NCBI GenBank assembly: GCA_025201845.1
Contig: MU603952.1
Span: forward strand, 1 to 47,247
From: Martensiomyces pterosporus
Lineage: Eukaryota > Kickxellomycota > Kickxellomycetes > Kickxellales > Kickxellaceae
Length of the DNA stretch: 47,247 nucleotides
Direction: 5' to 3'
A model generated the notes under the pieces. That model had not been told where the DNA came from. It was given only the letters and a program-made list of their open reading frames with translations, and ran no database searches. A program made the translations under genes and the position numbers. The stretch's first letter is position 1. The number at the start of each line of letters is the position of its first letter. Shown piece by piece: positions 1-8,936 of the stretch.

Positions 1-1780
1 CCACATAGCCAATAGTGCCATGAACCTGACCGCTGCCCTCAGTCATCTCAACCTCGCTGCACATGGCGAGCAAGAGCGACGACTTCCCCGACGCGACCTT
101 GCCGACGACCGCCACCAACTCGCCGCTGCCCGCACCAAGGGTGATGTTCTTCAGCACAGCTCGCTTTTTGTTCCACGCGAACGAACAACTGTCCAGTGCC
201 ATCGATGGGCCTGATTCCGCCAGCTTGTCGCTCCTGGACAGGACGCTGATGCTCTCTCCCTTCAAGGCAGCCTCGAGCATGTTGTTGTTGTATACTGCTT
301 GTGCAAGGCTTCGAATGCCACTGCTGATCAGATAGAGGTGATGCTTCATCTCGCCAATGTGGTCAACCAGCAGCAGGAGCTCAGCATTCGAGATAGCGGC
401 AGACGTTTTCAGGTAGAGTGCGATCGTGAGATATATCGATAGGTTGCTTGAGACCCCCTGCAGCACGTTGACAGCATATTTTGCAGCCTCAACGGCAGGG
501 GCATACCAGTACTTGTTCGCAGTCTCTCTTTCGTCGTAGTCCTTGATCGCGGTGTCGAGGTACTTGCGCTCCCATCCGTAGAACTTTATCGACTTCATCC
601 CAAAGTAGATCTCGCTGATCAGATAGGATGCATCGGAATAATATGTAAGGGTTTCGAACCTGTAGATCTTGATGAGAGACAGTCCCCACTCCACCACTGT
701 CAACGCCGCTGTAACGCACATCGGGGTTACTATGGCCCACCCAATCTTTTGATAAATAAGCCACAGCATGAATGCCCCGCTCACAATCGATGAGATCCTA
801 AAGTATGCACTGGTCAAGTAATGCAGGAGCCGCTGAATTTGGGTCTTGTAGTAGCCGCGGAAATCTTTGCTCTTGAGCGCCGAGTTTGACAGCGGCAGAC
901 GGAACAACTCGAGACGAATAGCTTCGGCTATTCTTTTATCCTCAGTGTTCATCATGGTTTCCAGGCGAGTCTCCTGAGATTGCAGCAGCCGCGCCACCAG
1001 GTATCCAAGGAGTAGCCAGTAGGACTCATACCACTCGTGCTTGGAAGGTTCATCGATGCATCTGAGCAGTTTCCCAAAAATAATAGTCTTGCTGATGCCC
1101 GCCATTTCGAAGAGCGACTTGAGGAGGATGAGCGGGAGCATTGGGCGCCACGCCATTCCAATAATCGCGCGAATAATGAAAAGCGGTTGCCTTGGATCGT
1201 ACTTGAACTCGCTGTGGGATACACGAAGGCGGAATCGATCGGGGAGCTGCCAGATGTCGTCCAAGACAAGCTCCCGCAGATGGCTAAGGCGGACAAGCTG
1301 GATCTCTCTTGCAAATGCAGCACGCTTCACAGCCTGCCACACCATTTCCCGCTCCTGGGCACTTAGCCTGGCCAGCAGAACGTATGCGTGCATTGTGATA
1401 ATGGTCGTGTTGACCCAAATGCCGCGCTCTCTGTTCTGCAACTCAGAGTAGATGCCAGCAAGATTGGCAGCCCCAAAGATAACGAACCCATCGGAATGAG
1501 TGGCAAGCACAGGAAAGGCCAGCACTGCAAGCTGGTGGAGATAGCCCACCCAGCCGACTGCAGCGGTGGCTGAGATAACAAAGAGCAGACAGCAGATGCA
1601 TTGAGTAAGCGGGCTATCGAAATGATAGCGGACACGGGCGCCTTTCCTAAGCGGGAGCACAAAGGCAGCCGCCAACGCCAGGGCATCAACAGCAGGTGGC
1701 ACCACTGTGCCAAGCTTAAGCGCCAGCATGAGAACCGAGTGACTAAAAGCAAAGTGTATATGATGATGGAGCCGATGTAA
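1..1780 (-). CDS. ABCC (MRP-type) ABC transporter, main exon, C-terminus beyond window
   Basis: An uninterrupted minus-strand frame runs from about 1780 to base 1 and leaves the window, so only TMD0/TMD1 and the start of NBD1 are present. The first ATG in this frame is at 1729. The frame contains a pre-TMD1 linker with LDDIWQLPDRFRLR (the family's 'D-W-LP...R' element), several hydrophobic segments, and MKSIKFYGWE, the ABCC 'IKxYxWE' signature that follows the second helix pair. The nucleotide-binding domain begins with LKNITLGAGSGELVAVVG, and its Walker A reads GKVASGKSS; the second Gly of GxxGxGK[ST] is Ala here. ABCC proteins export glutathione conjugates and other organic anions, often at the vacuole; substrate and location cannot be read from this fragment. 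Upstream, the frame probably joins an exon at 1854-2099 through a 73-nt intron. A 38-bp duplication/insertion at that junction makes the 5' structure uncertain. Confidence 0.85.
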
Positions 1781-1798
1781 CTAAAAGCAACGTGTATC
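1742..1798 (-). repeat. 5'-truncated retroposon remnant with 17-18-bp target-site duplication
   Basis: The plus strand carries ctaaaagcaaagtgtat (1743-1759) and ctaaaagcaacgtgtat (1781-1797), direct repeats with one mismatch. They flank about 20 bp (TGATGATGGAGCCGATGTA at 1761-1779). Those 19 bases are identical to the end of the 36.1-kb retroposon copy and nearly identical to the end of the 16.7-kb copy. This is the pattern of a severely 5'-truncated target-primed retroposition, element on the minus strand with its CAT-repeat tail at the left. The duplicated stretch contains the polypyrimidine/AG of a splice acceptor (CTTTTAG on the minus strand). Confidence 0.6.
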
Positions 1799-1853
1799 TA
1801 AACAGCGCAGATGAATCCAGCAGAGCAGTGTGCTAATGTTGTAGCGGCAATAC

Positions 1854-2099
1854 CAAAGATGAGAGACAAAAGGTTGCAAAGAAGCTCAAGAAAGGGCGGA
1901 AGAGACGAAGGACGAGAACCTGGTAGTTATATGCAAGGAGGGTGTCTACGTAATAACTGGTTGCACCTGGGTGAGCTGCGGAGAGCCTGCAGACCAAAAA
2001 AAAAATCATCGTTTCGCTACACCCACGAGACAATTGCCAATGCAGGTCAACATCCCGACATTCATTGAAGCAGACATGCCAGGCGCCTTCATTGGACAA
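1854..2099 (-). CDS. Probable upstream exon of the ABCC transporter (TMD0 start)
   Basis: An open minus-strand frame encodes a Cys/Trp-containing N-terminus (CFNECRDVDLHWQLSRGC) followed by hydrophobic stretches (MIFFLV; LRLFRPFLSFFATFCL), as expected for the first helices of an ABCC TMD0. A donor GTATTG at 1853-1848 and an acceptor TTTTAG at 1786-1781 define a 73-nt intron that joins this frame in phase 0 to the main exon. No ATG lies at the head of the frame, so either another exon lies upstream, the start is eroded, or the true start is the internal ATG before IFFLV. The assignment rests on position, hydrophobicity and frame continuity only. Confidence 0.35.
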
Positions 2100-2344
2100 A
2101 CAGGGTAGAGTGAGTGTGCGATTTTAGTGTGCCGCTCTGAGGTTGTCTAAACTGCAAAAGCTGCGGTCACCCTGAGTGATTTCCTTTGCCCCTTGTTCAT
2201 CGAGGCATGTCTTGACGCCGCCGCGTGCACACATTGAGGATATCCGCATATATGGCGCATATTGAGCCTGATTCATTGCTTATTTATTCATGACAAAGAA
2301 AACCCCTCATATCAGGGATGGCACTTGGATACAGCGCAGACAGG

Positions 2345-4972
2345 TCACTTTTCCTTCTTGGACTCGGGGATGAGTGCCAGCTTGGTCGCCACTCTGTTCA
2401 GGGCAACCATGACGATGATGGTGAGCAGAAGGACAAGCTGGGCGACATTCATGCGCTTCTCAAACAGCACCTCTTCGGCGAGGAACTCCAGGCGAGCAGC
2501 CATCTCGTCCATCTTGGACCGGGTCTTTTGCTGATACTCTTCGATGTCGTACAAAATGGCCCGCCACACCTCCTCGCTCAGCGTTGTTAGCGATTGCATC
2601 TGCTTGGCTGTCGAGTGGTTCAGCTGCTTGACTGCAAGCTGCAGATGCTCCAAGTTGTTTGCCTCGACCTGCTGCAGCACCAGGTTGAACACCATGTGCT
2701 GCTCCTCAAGGTAGTGGTAAGCCAGCGTGATATTGCGCTCAACTCGAGACAGCCGCCGCATGATCGTCTTGAAAATGCTCTCCTGACCTCGCTGCCCACG
2801 CTGTGGCACGTTTGGAATGGCCCCTGGCTTCTCGACTCCGTGGCTGCTGCTGGCTTTGTTTGCAACACCGGCGCTGTCGCCAGATGCAGCACTAGAGCGG
2901 TGGTTCGACTGCGACCGAGAGCTGCCTCCGTCAGCATCAGGCTGCGGAACTGCATCCGAGTCGTCAGAGTCATAGACACAGTCCTCGTCGTCCTCATCGC
3001 ACTCCTCATAGTCCTCGCTATCCTCGCTGGCCTCGCTGTCGTCGTCATTGGCTTCGTCATCGTCATTGTCGTCGCCAGGGGCTCGGCTGTTTCCGCCGTG
3101 CATGTCGACTGGAACACCCCTATTTCCGCCATCCCCAACATGATCCCACGGCAGACTGGGCACCTTTGGGATGTGCACCGCAGTCGGCGTAATATCCAGC
3201 TCGCCTTGTGCTCTGGCATCGTACTCGCCCACCAGCCCCTGGATGTCGAGCAAATACGCCTTTGCAGACGACGTCACGGCACCGACTCCCAGAGGCTGCT
3301 GCTCGCGATAAGGTAGGCGGAACGGGTACTCGTACGCCTGGGTGCCCACCAGGGCGTCGATTGTGAGTGTGGCTGTCTCTAAAAGCTCCTCCTCCTCCTC
3401 CTCCTTCCGGTACTGCTCCATCTGCGTCGCTCCATACACCCTGAGGACAGTGACGGGGCAGTAGAACTCACGGCCATAGTGCGTGACAAACTCGATTTTC
3501 ACATACCGCGCCCAAATCTTGGGATCCACAACGGGGAATACCTGCGCATCCCTGCTGTTGTGTGCCTGGAAGTGGCCCAGCATGGTCCATGTGTTGTTCT
3601 TTGGCGGATACCGGTCGCTGACGTATACAAGCGTGTCCTTGAATGTGCTCGAGAAGAACTCATAGTTGCCCAGTACCAGGGTGTCGATGAGGATGTCGTC
3701 GCAGAGCTCGACAATGACAAACTTGCCTTGCGCCGAGCATTCGTTCAGCATGTACTGGTCTTTCTTTGAGTTCAGGATCGCCGTCAACCCGCGAGCCTCG
3801 CGGTTCGATTTCAGCACCACGGCCGCGCAGTCAGCCGACGCATAGTTGAACCGGTCTTTAAGCGACCTCATGTCCCGCTGATGAGCGTCTGGCGCAGAGT
3901 TTTGTGGCTGTGGAGTTGCTCGAGAGGCAGCGGCACGGGTAGGCTTGGCATGACTTGTGGCGCTGGGAGTGGCACCACCAGACACATTGGATCCGGTGGT
4001 ATATGCTGTCTCTACCTCTGTCTCTGCCTGATAGCCAAGCGCAGCACTATGTTCGCCTCCGTCAGCTACGCTGCCAATAGTGGCCGTTGGCGCGGGGCTG
4101 TGACTGGAGTCGGCATGAGGACGGTCTTCACGATTGCTGGTGGAACCAGAGCGGATAAGGATCCGGACCTCTTCATGTCGAATGTCTGTGTAGTCATGGT
4201 CGCCGCTCGCACCGCTGCGGCCAGCAATAGTGCGCGCGGCAGCTTCGGAAAGCGCAGACTCGTTCTGCTGCTCCACATGCGCGGTGTCCACTGACACGGA
4301 CGCAGTTGCTAATGGGGCCGACATTTGGCCTGCTTCTGCATCTGCTGCATCCGCATCCTGTGCGAGTGCGTTGTCTCCAGAGACTGCTGGTGCATCTATG
4401 CTGGTCACAGCCATGTTGAGAACGGTGTCAGCCCTCTGCTGCGGCTGGTGGCTCGTAGACTCAAGACCTCCGTCGGTTTTGGCGCTATTGGAGCTAGAAT
4501 CAGCATCTGCAGCTGCTGACCTCTGCTCTGCACTAGCACTACGCTCGCTAAGCACCGCTGCCAGCAATGGCTCCGCTGTCTGCTCCGACACGCTACTGCT
4601 GCTGTCCACACCGAGCATACTCTGTCCGCCAGCTGCCTGTGTTTCGAGAATGCCATGGCTAGGAATAGGGTGTGTATGTATGTCGTTTGCGCCCAGTACA
4701 CCATGTGCATATCCGCCAATAACGGTGAGCACAATTGGCAGGCTGTCCGATGACGCTGTGCCGTGGTTTTGCTTGGTGGCGGCTGGCACACGGGCTGCTT
4801 CGTCAGGGACTATTGCGCTGTTATCGGAGGCGGCCTGTAGCGGGGGCGGAGGCTGTGTAAGCGTTACCCCTGCTGTCTCTGTCACGCCTGGCTCAAATGC
4901 AAGCGCATTTTGTATTTGAATGAGCAATAAACTGCAAGCGAGTTTAGCAACAGCACGCTGTATTCGCCGCAT
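2345..4972 (-). CDS. SUN-domain ER membrane protein, Slp1/SUCO type (875 aa)
   Basis: The start is set at the ATG at 4972 because it begins a clear signal peptide (MRRIQRAVAKLACSLLLIQIQNALA); the frame is open further upstream but without signal-like sequence. Residues about 30-360 are Ser/Ala/Asp-rich low complexity. A SUN domain lies at about 365-520 (LKDRFNYASADCAA; QGKFVIVELCDDILIDTLVLGNYEFFS; KFVTHYGREFYCPVTVLRVYG-type ending), the variant found in Slp1 and mammalian SUCO/OPT rather than nuclear-envelope SUN1/2. An acidic stretch, a predicted coiled coil (HYLEEQHMVFNLVLQQVEAN) and a transmembrane helix (VAQLVLLLTIIVMVALNRVA) follow. The C-terminus ends ESKKEK, a KKXX dilysine ER-retrieval signal. 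In yeast, Slp1 works with Emp65 to protect soluble nascent ER proteins. Type I ER topology with luminal SUN is the likely arrangement. Confidence 0.87.
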   Translation of the reverse strand: MRRIQRAVAKLACSLLLIQIQNALAFEPGVTETAGVTLTQPPPPLQAASDNSAIVPDEAARVPAATKQNHGTASSDSLPIVLTVIGGYAHGVLGANDIHTHPIPSHGILETQAAGGQSMLGVDSSSSVSEQTAEPLLAAVLSERSASAEQRSAAADADSSSNSAKTDGGLESTSHQPQQRADTVLNMAVTSIDAPAVSGDNALAQDADAADAEAGQMSAPLATASVSVDTAHVEQQNESALSEAAARTIAGRSGASGDHDYTDIRHEEVRILIRSGSTSNREDRPHADSSHSPAPTATIGSVADGGEHSAALGYQAETEVETAYTTGSNVSGGATPSATSHAKPTRAAASRATPQPQNSAPDAHQRDMRSLKDRFNYASADCAAVVLKSNREARGLTAILNSKKDQYMLNECSAQGKFVIVELCDDILIDTLVLGNYEFFSSTFKDTLVYVSDRYPPKNNTWTMLGHFQAHNSRDAQVFPVVDPKIWARYVKIEFVTHYGREFYCPVTVLRVYGATQMEQYRKEEEEEELLETATLTIDALVGTQAYEYPFRLPYREQQPLGVGAVTSSAKAYLLDIQGLVGEYDARAQGELDITPTAVHIPKVPSLPWDHVGDGGNRGVPVDMHGGNSRAPGDDNDDDEANDDDSEASEDSEDYEECDEDDEDCVYDSDDSDAVPQPDADGGSSRSQSNHRSSAASGDSAGVANKASSSHGVEKPGAIPNVPQRGQRGQESIFKTIMRRLSRVERNITLAYHYLEEQHMVFNLVLQQVEANNLEHLQLAVKQLNHSTAKQMQSLTTLSEEVWRAILYDIEEYQQKTRSKMDEMAARLEFLAEEVLFEKRMNVAQLVLLLTIIVMVALNRVATKLALIPESKKEK

Positions 4973-5174
4973 CTGCGCTGTTCGATTTGAATGTGTATTT
5001 AAAAGAGCAAGACGGGGGCAACAGCGGATAACTAGCAATAAACCGGTTTCAAATGGGCGGGGAGTGGAGCAAAGAGCGCCATAGTGCCCCACACGCAGTG
5101 GGAAGTGGCTGTGAAGAAAGACTTCACGTGACCCGCACAACATGCCCCCAGTGCTCGCGCGTGCGGTAAAAGCT

Positions 5175-6335
5175 CTACTCGAGCAAGAGGCTGAACAGCG
5201 TGCTGCTGGTGTTCTTAATGTACGGACGGGTAAACCGAAGCAGCGTGTCGGCACACTTGCACGTTAGCGGGGCGTCGTTTTCGGTCTTTCCGCTGCCACA
5301 GCGGCACCAGTTGCCCATCAGCACATCTCTAGCGACCTCGGCGCCAAAGTGTACGGTTGCGTGTCTGACAGCATCGCCGATAACTGCCTTGTACAAATCC
5401 GGGTACTCCGCAAGAAGGACGCGTTTGTAGGCCAGCAAGAACGCCTCGACGTTTGGCGGGCACGGATCGGTGTTGGGGTCGTAGTCCTTGTTGCAGATGA
5501 AGTACACGGGCAGCAGGTGCGCGACAAAGTGGCCAACGTCGCCAAAGACCAGGCTAATGTCTGCAAATTCGAGATCCAGGACATTCACAACACGCGTTTC
5601 CTGGTCAAAGAGCAAAGAGCCCGACCACAAATCACCAAACACCAGCGTGCGATCGTCGTCATTGGCATCTTTCGCCTTGGCTGCTATCTCGCTATCGAAT
5701 GCAGCAATGCAGTCGGCCATCTCCTGCTTGTCCTCGAAGTCCGTGTACTTTTCAATCCTCTCCTGTGCGTTCTTGTATACCGCTTCTCCGATAAGGTCGC
5801 GCGCAGGCGTGTTGGTAAACATGGGCTTGAGCACATCAAAGTGCAGCTTTCCGAATCCGTGGAGGCGCGCAATCCACTCGCCAATCAGCCCGCACATGTA
5901 GACATCGTCTGCGGCCAGCGTCGGTGGGTTGGACACGCACCAGGTTTCGTAGTTCTTGTGGTCGCCGATGTCCTCCAGGACCATAAACGGCACCGCATGG
6001 TCATGGTAGAGCAGCTTGGGGACGCGTATGCCTGGCGTGGGCTTCAGATCCTTGATAAGCTCGTTCGCCGCCTTGAGCAGCGGGCTTTTTTCGAGTACCT
6101 CGGGCTGCAGCGGGTTGAACAGGGCCAAGGCGCGGGCCTCAAAGTCCATGCGCTCGACAGAGAACTTCATCTCAGGGTACTCTGAGAGTGTCGTGTCAGC
6201 ATACTTCACAATGATGGTTTGTCCGTGCTTGTTGGCCAGCCGCCATACGTAGTTGACCTGGCCGCCTGTGAGCCTGGTCACTAACGAGGTGTACTGGCTA
6301 AAGGGCGTGTTCCTGATAAGCGTCAGAGGGTCCAT
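5175..6335 (-). CDS. Aminoglycoside-phosphotransferase-fold kinase, methylthioribose-kinase-like (386 aa)
   Basis: The start is the ATG at 6335 (MDPLTLIRNTPF), chosen because homology-like sequence begins there; the open frame continues upstream without domain content. A Gly-rich nucleotide loop (LTGGQVNYVWRL, residues 22-33) and IIVKYAD with the probable ATP-binding Lys44 form the N-lobe. The catalytic loop is VFGDLWSGSLLFD, with Asp235 as predicted base, and the metal-binding motif is DLE at 254-256. GDLxxGS plus DxE is the methylthioribose kinase arrangement rather than the APH(3') HGDxxxxN one. Phe replaces the usual His before GD. Fungi normally recycle methylthioadenosine by a phosphorylase, so MTR may not be the substrate. 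The length is close to MTR kinases (about 400 aa). Calling it a small-molecule kinase of unknown substrate is safest. Confidence 0.75.
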   Translation of the reverse strand: MDPLTLIRNTPFSQYTSLVTRLTGGQVNYVWRLANKHGQTIIVKYADTTLSEYPEMKFSVERMDFEARALALFNPLQPEVLEKSPLLKAANELIKDLKPTPGIRVPKLLYHDHAVPFMVLEDIGDHKNYETWCVSNPPTLAADDVYMCGLIGEWIARLHGFGKLHFDVLKPMFTNTPARDLIGEAVYKNAQERIEKYTDFEDKQEMADCIAAFDSEIAAKAKDANDDDRTLVFGDLWSGSLLFDQETRVVNVLDLEFADISLVFGDVGHFVAHLLPVYFICNKDYDPNTDPCPPNVEAFLLAYKRVLLAEYPDLYKAVIGDAVRHATVHFGAEVARDVLMGNWCRCGSGKTENDAPLTCKCADTLLRFTRPYIKNTSSTLFSLLLE

Positions 6336-7075
6336 GTGCAGCTGCCTGTGTGTGCTGGTCTGCTTCCTGAGGGGAGAGTGCTGGAAAGAGTGGTGTATAG
6401 GAGAATGCGCTTGCGGGAGGGAGCGAGCGAGCGAGAGACAGGTTGCCGTCCGCCTCGGAGCTGGTGCTGTGGCTGCTTTATACGCGGCCTGGTCGTTTGC
6501 CGCCGCTGCAAGCAGTGGCACCCTTGTCTGCAGCCCTGGCCGCATGCGGGATGGGAAAAATCGAAGCCAGTACGAAGGTCCTTTTGGCGGCACCTTTCGC
6601 AGCGAACCGCAGTAGCCTCCGCAAGAAAACACACTTGCACCAGCATTACTTTTTTTTTCTTTTGTGCTGGCCGCAAGGCGATTGACAAGGCACACACAGG
6701 AGATCACTGCCGCAGCAGCTAGGCAGCATGGATCAATATCAGAGCAGCTGGCTGGCAAGAAGCAGATTGTATTTCGGCTAAATAGAGAGAAGGCGATAAG
6801 AAAATGTCTAGAGGGATGAAAAGGCGCAGGGATGCAATAACAGAACGTGAAGGGCTCTCGGCGAAGGGGTGTTGGAAGTCTATGGGGGCGCAGAAAAGAA
6901 GAGATGGCCGATGGCGTGTATGCGTGGTGTGGTGGAAATGGCACAGATAGGAGGGGGTAGATGACAGGGCAGACGGAGTGCGCAGAGAGGCGAGAGACAC
7001 GGAAAAGTAGAAATGGTCTATAGAGGTGGCGTATGCGTGTGCGTGCATATGTAGTAAATGTACACTGCAATGCTT
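6336..7075. other. Intergenic, APH-like kinase promoter side
   Basis: This 740-bp gap lies between the PH gene stop and the kinase ATG (both minus strand). It holds a T-run near 6651 and purine-rich plus-strand sequence (6420-6440, 6770-6900). The minus-strand open frame through it is pyrimidine-rich and shows no protein-like sequence; I see no gene. Confidence 0.5.
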
Positions 7076-7726
7076 TTAGTGATGCATCAGGCTGTCCAGC
7101 GGGATGTTGCGCAGCGGAGGCGGGCTGGGCTTGTCGGGAGAAGCGCCCTCAGACACGAGCGTGGTTGACGACGGCGAGTGGCTGAGCTGCGACGAGCGGT
7201 GCTGGTCAATCCTGTGGAGAATCGACCCGCCCTTGCGCGGCTGCATACTTCCAGCGCGCTGCAGCAGGGCGTCAAAGTTCGACAGCGGCGTGGCAAAGGT
7301 GCGCATGTCCATGGTGACAAACAGCTTGGAAATAGCGTCAAGCCATCCGTTAAGCCCGGCGGCAGTCTCCGAGTACAGCTCAATCTCAAAGTTCTCCTTG
7401 GCTGTGTTGCTGGGGTCGTCAAACACGGACGGCCGCCGGTGCGACTTGAGCACCATGCCGTGCCTTGTTTTGCGTGGGTTGGCGATCTGCTGGACGGACT
7501 TGAAGTTGGCCAAGTCAATAATGGTGTGCGACGTGGCGTCGCCAAAGTTGTCCTTGAAAATGTACAGCCGCTCGTCGGAGAGCACAAAGTAGCGGCGGCG
7601 CCAGGCCTTCATGAACGAGCTGCTGCTCTGCTTGTACAGCCACCCCTCGCATGTTGTGCTGAGCTTGCGCAGCTGGACTGGCTCGCAGGCAGTCTCCGAA
7701 GAGCTGGAGGATGAGGAGAGAGACAT
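7076..7726 (-). CDS. PH-domain protein (216 aa)
   Basis: The first ATG is at 7726 (MSLSSSSSSSE); upstream frame begins only with a non-ATG codon. A single PH domain occupies about residues 25-140: CEGWLYKQSSSSFMKAWRRRYFVLSDERLYIF is the typical first strand pair, and GLNGWLDAISKLF gives the C-terminal helix with its conserved Trp. The Lys/Arg pattern in the first loop (KAWRRR) is compatible with phosphoinositide binding. The remainder (about 150-216) is Ser/Pro-rich and probably disordered. Similar short fungal PH proteins act as membrane adaptors; no enzymatic domain is visible. Confidence 0.8.
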   Translation of the reverse strand: MSLSSSSSSSETACEPVQLRKLSTTCEGWLYKQSSSSFMKAWRRRYFVLSDERLYIFKDNFGDATSHTIIDLANFKSVQQIANPRKTRHGMVLKSHRRPSVFDDPSNTAKENFEIELYSETAAGLNGWLDAISKLFVTMDMRTFATPLSNFDALLQRAGSMQPRKGGSILHRIDQHRSSQLSHSPSSTTLVSEGASPDKPSPPPLRNIPLDSLMHH

Positions 7727-8936
7727 CTGTGCCAACAAAAATCAACAATAATAGTAAGCAAGGGCTTGCGAATAACGTTAGAGAGGTCTTGGCGCAGTGG
7801 TGTGGAGCGGAAAAGCAGCAACAAAATAAGTAGATGCAAGGTATTGCTAAGGTTTCGGCAGACCGTGGGGACAGGGAGAAGAGTGCGGCGCGGGCAGGGC
7901 GGGGACCGCGGGGCTGAGTTTATGTACGCCTCCTCGCAGCCAAGCCGAAAGCAGCGGGGGGTGGAAAATAGAAAATCAAGCTGTCCAAATAAAAGCAGTC
8001 TGCTTACAGCCGCTGCTGCGCGGTGCCAATCCCAAACTGCCTGGTGGGGCGTGGGCGCTGTTGGGTGGCGGCAGCAAGGCATTCTTTGCGTTGGTGGGCA
8101 AGCGAATCTACAAACGGGGCGGGCGATCGGCACAGCGCAGTGCCGTTTTTGGACGCATGCATCTCTGAATAGCGCTCCAAAAGAGGTCGGCTGATCGACC
8201 CAACCACCGCGCTGCCTTGCGCAATGCTTGGTGCAGCCAGCATGCGTCGTGGCTCGAGCGGCAGCGGGGAGGAGCAGCCCCCACCCCGCCAGCGGCACGC
8301 AAACCCCGAGGGCGCGGGTGTGACTCCACCGCCCTCTGCCCTGGCGCCAGAGCCAATGGGCGCTTGGCTGGCTTGGCCGGCTGATTGCACCCCCTGGCCG
8401 GCTCGCCCGCCACAGGCGGTGTGGCTGCAGGCGCCCTGCCTCAGCTATCCTTGCTCTCCCTTCTGCAGCGCTGGCACTGCCGCTGCCGCCGCCGTTTGGG
8501 GAAGCCGCGTCTGCGAATGGCGCCACCTTTCGTCCTTCTCTTTGACGCACACGCCGCGCCATGCATGAGCATCGCCTGCAATCGTGGAAACAATATGGCT
8601 CATCCCCCATCCATGCACTGCGGAGTGTGGACGTTTCACCAATGTGATCCCAAAGAGCAGAGAAGAATGCGTGCATGCGTGCACTCCAGCGCTGGTCGCT
8701 GTTATCTTCGTTTGGCCACACAGCGGGGCGCCTGGTCATGCCTTGGTGCTGTGCTGTGCTGTGCTGTGCTGTGCAGCGCTCCCTTTGCCAAGCTGCTCTT
8801 TGTGCCATCCAAAGAACAAAGGCTGGAGCACAAAGGGGGTTGAGGTCGCTATTTTTATTATGCGAGCCACTGGCATTGCGGGCAGACAAAGACAGCTTGA
8901 ACAGGCGAGCACAACAGCAAAACAAGGAGCGCAAAG
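7727..8936. other. Long intergenic region with TGTGC pentamer repeat
   Basis: About 1.2 kb of GC-rich sequence upstream of the PH gene. It contains a pentanucleotide microsatellite (GTGCT)n at about 8747-8775. Long open frames on both strands are compositional. No RNA gene or coding region is supported. Confidence 0.5.

Noticed and set aside
640..665. GGTTCGAAACC, resembling a tRNA B box (minus strand)
   Set aside because: It lies inside the conserved ABCC coding frame (YRFETLTYY) and no A box or cloverleaf surrounds it.
4230..4919. 229-codon plus-strand frame opposite the SUN gene
   Set aside because: Antisense of a Ser/Ala-rich coding region; no start context or conserved motif.
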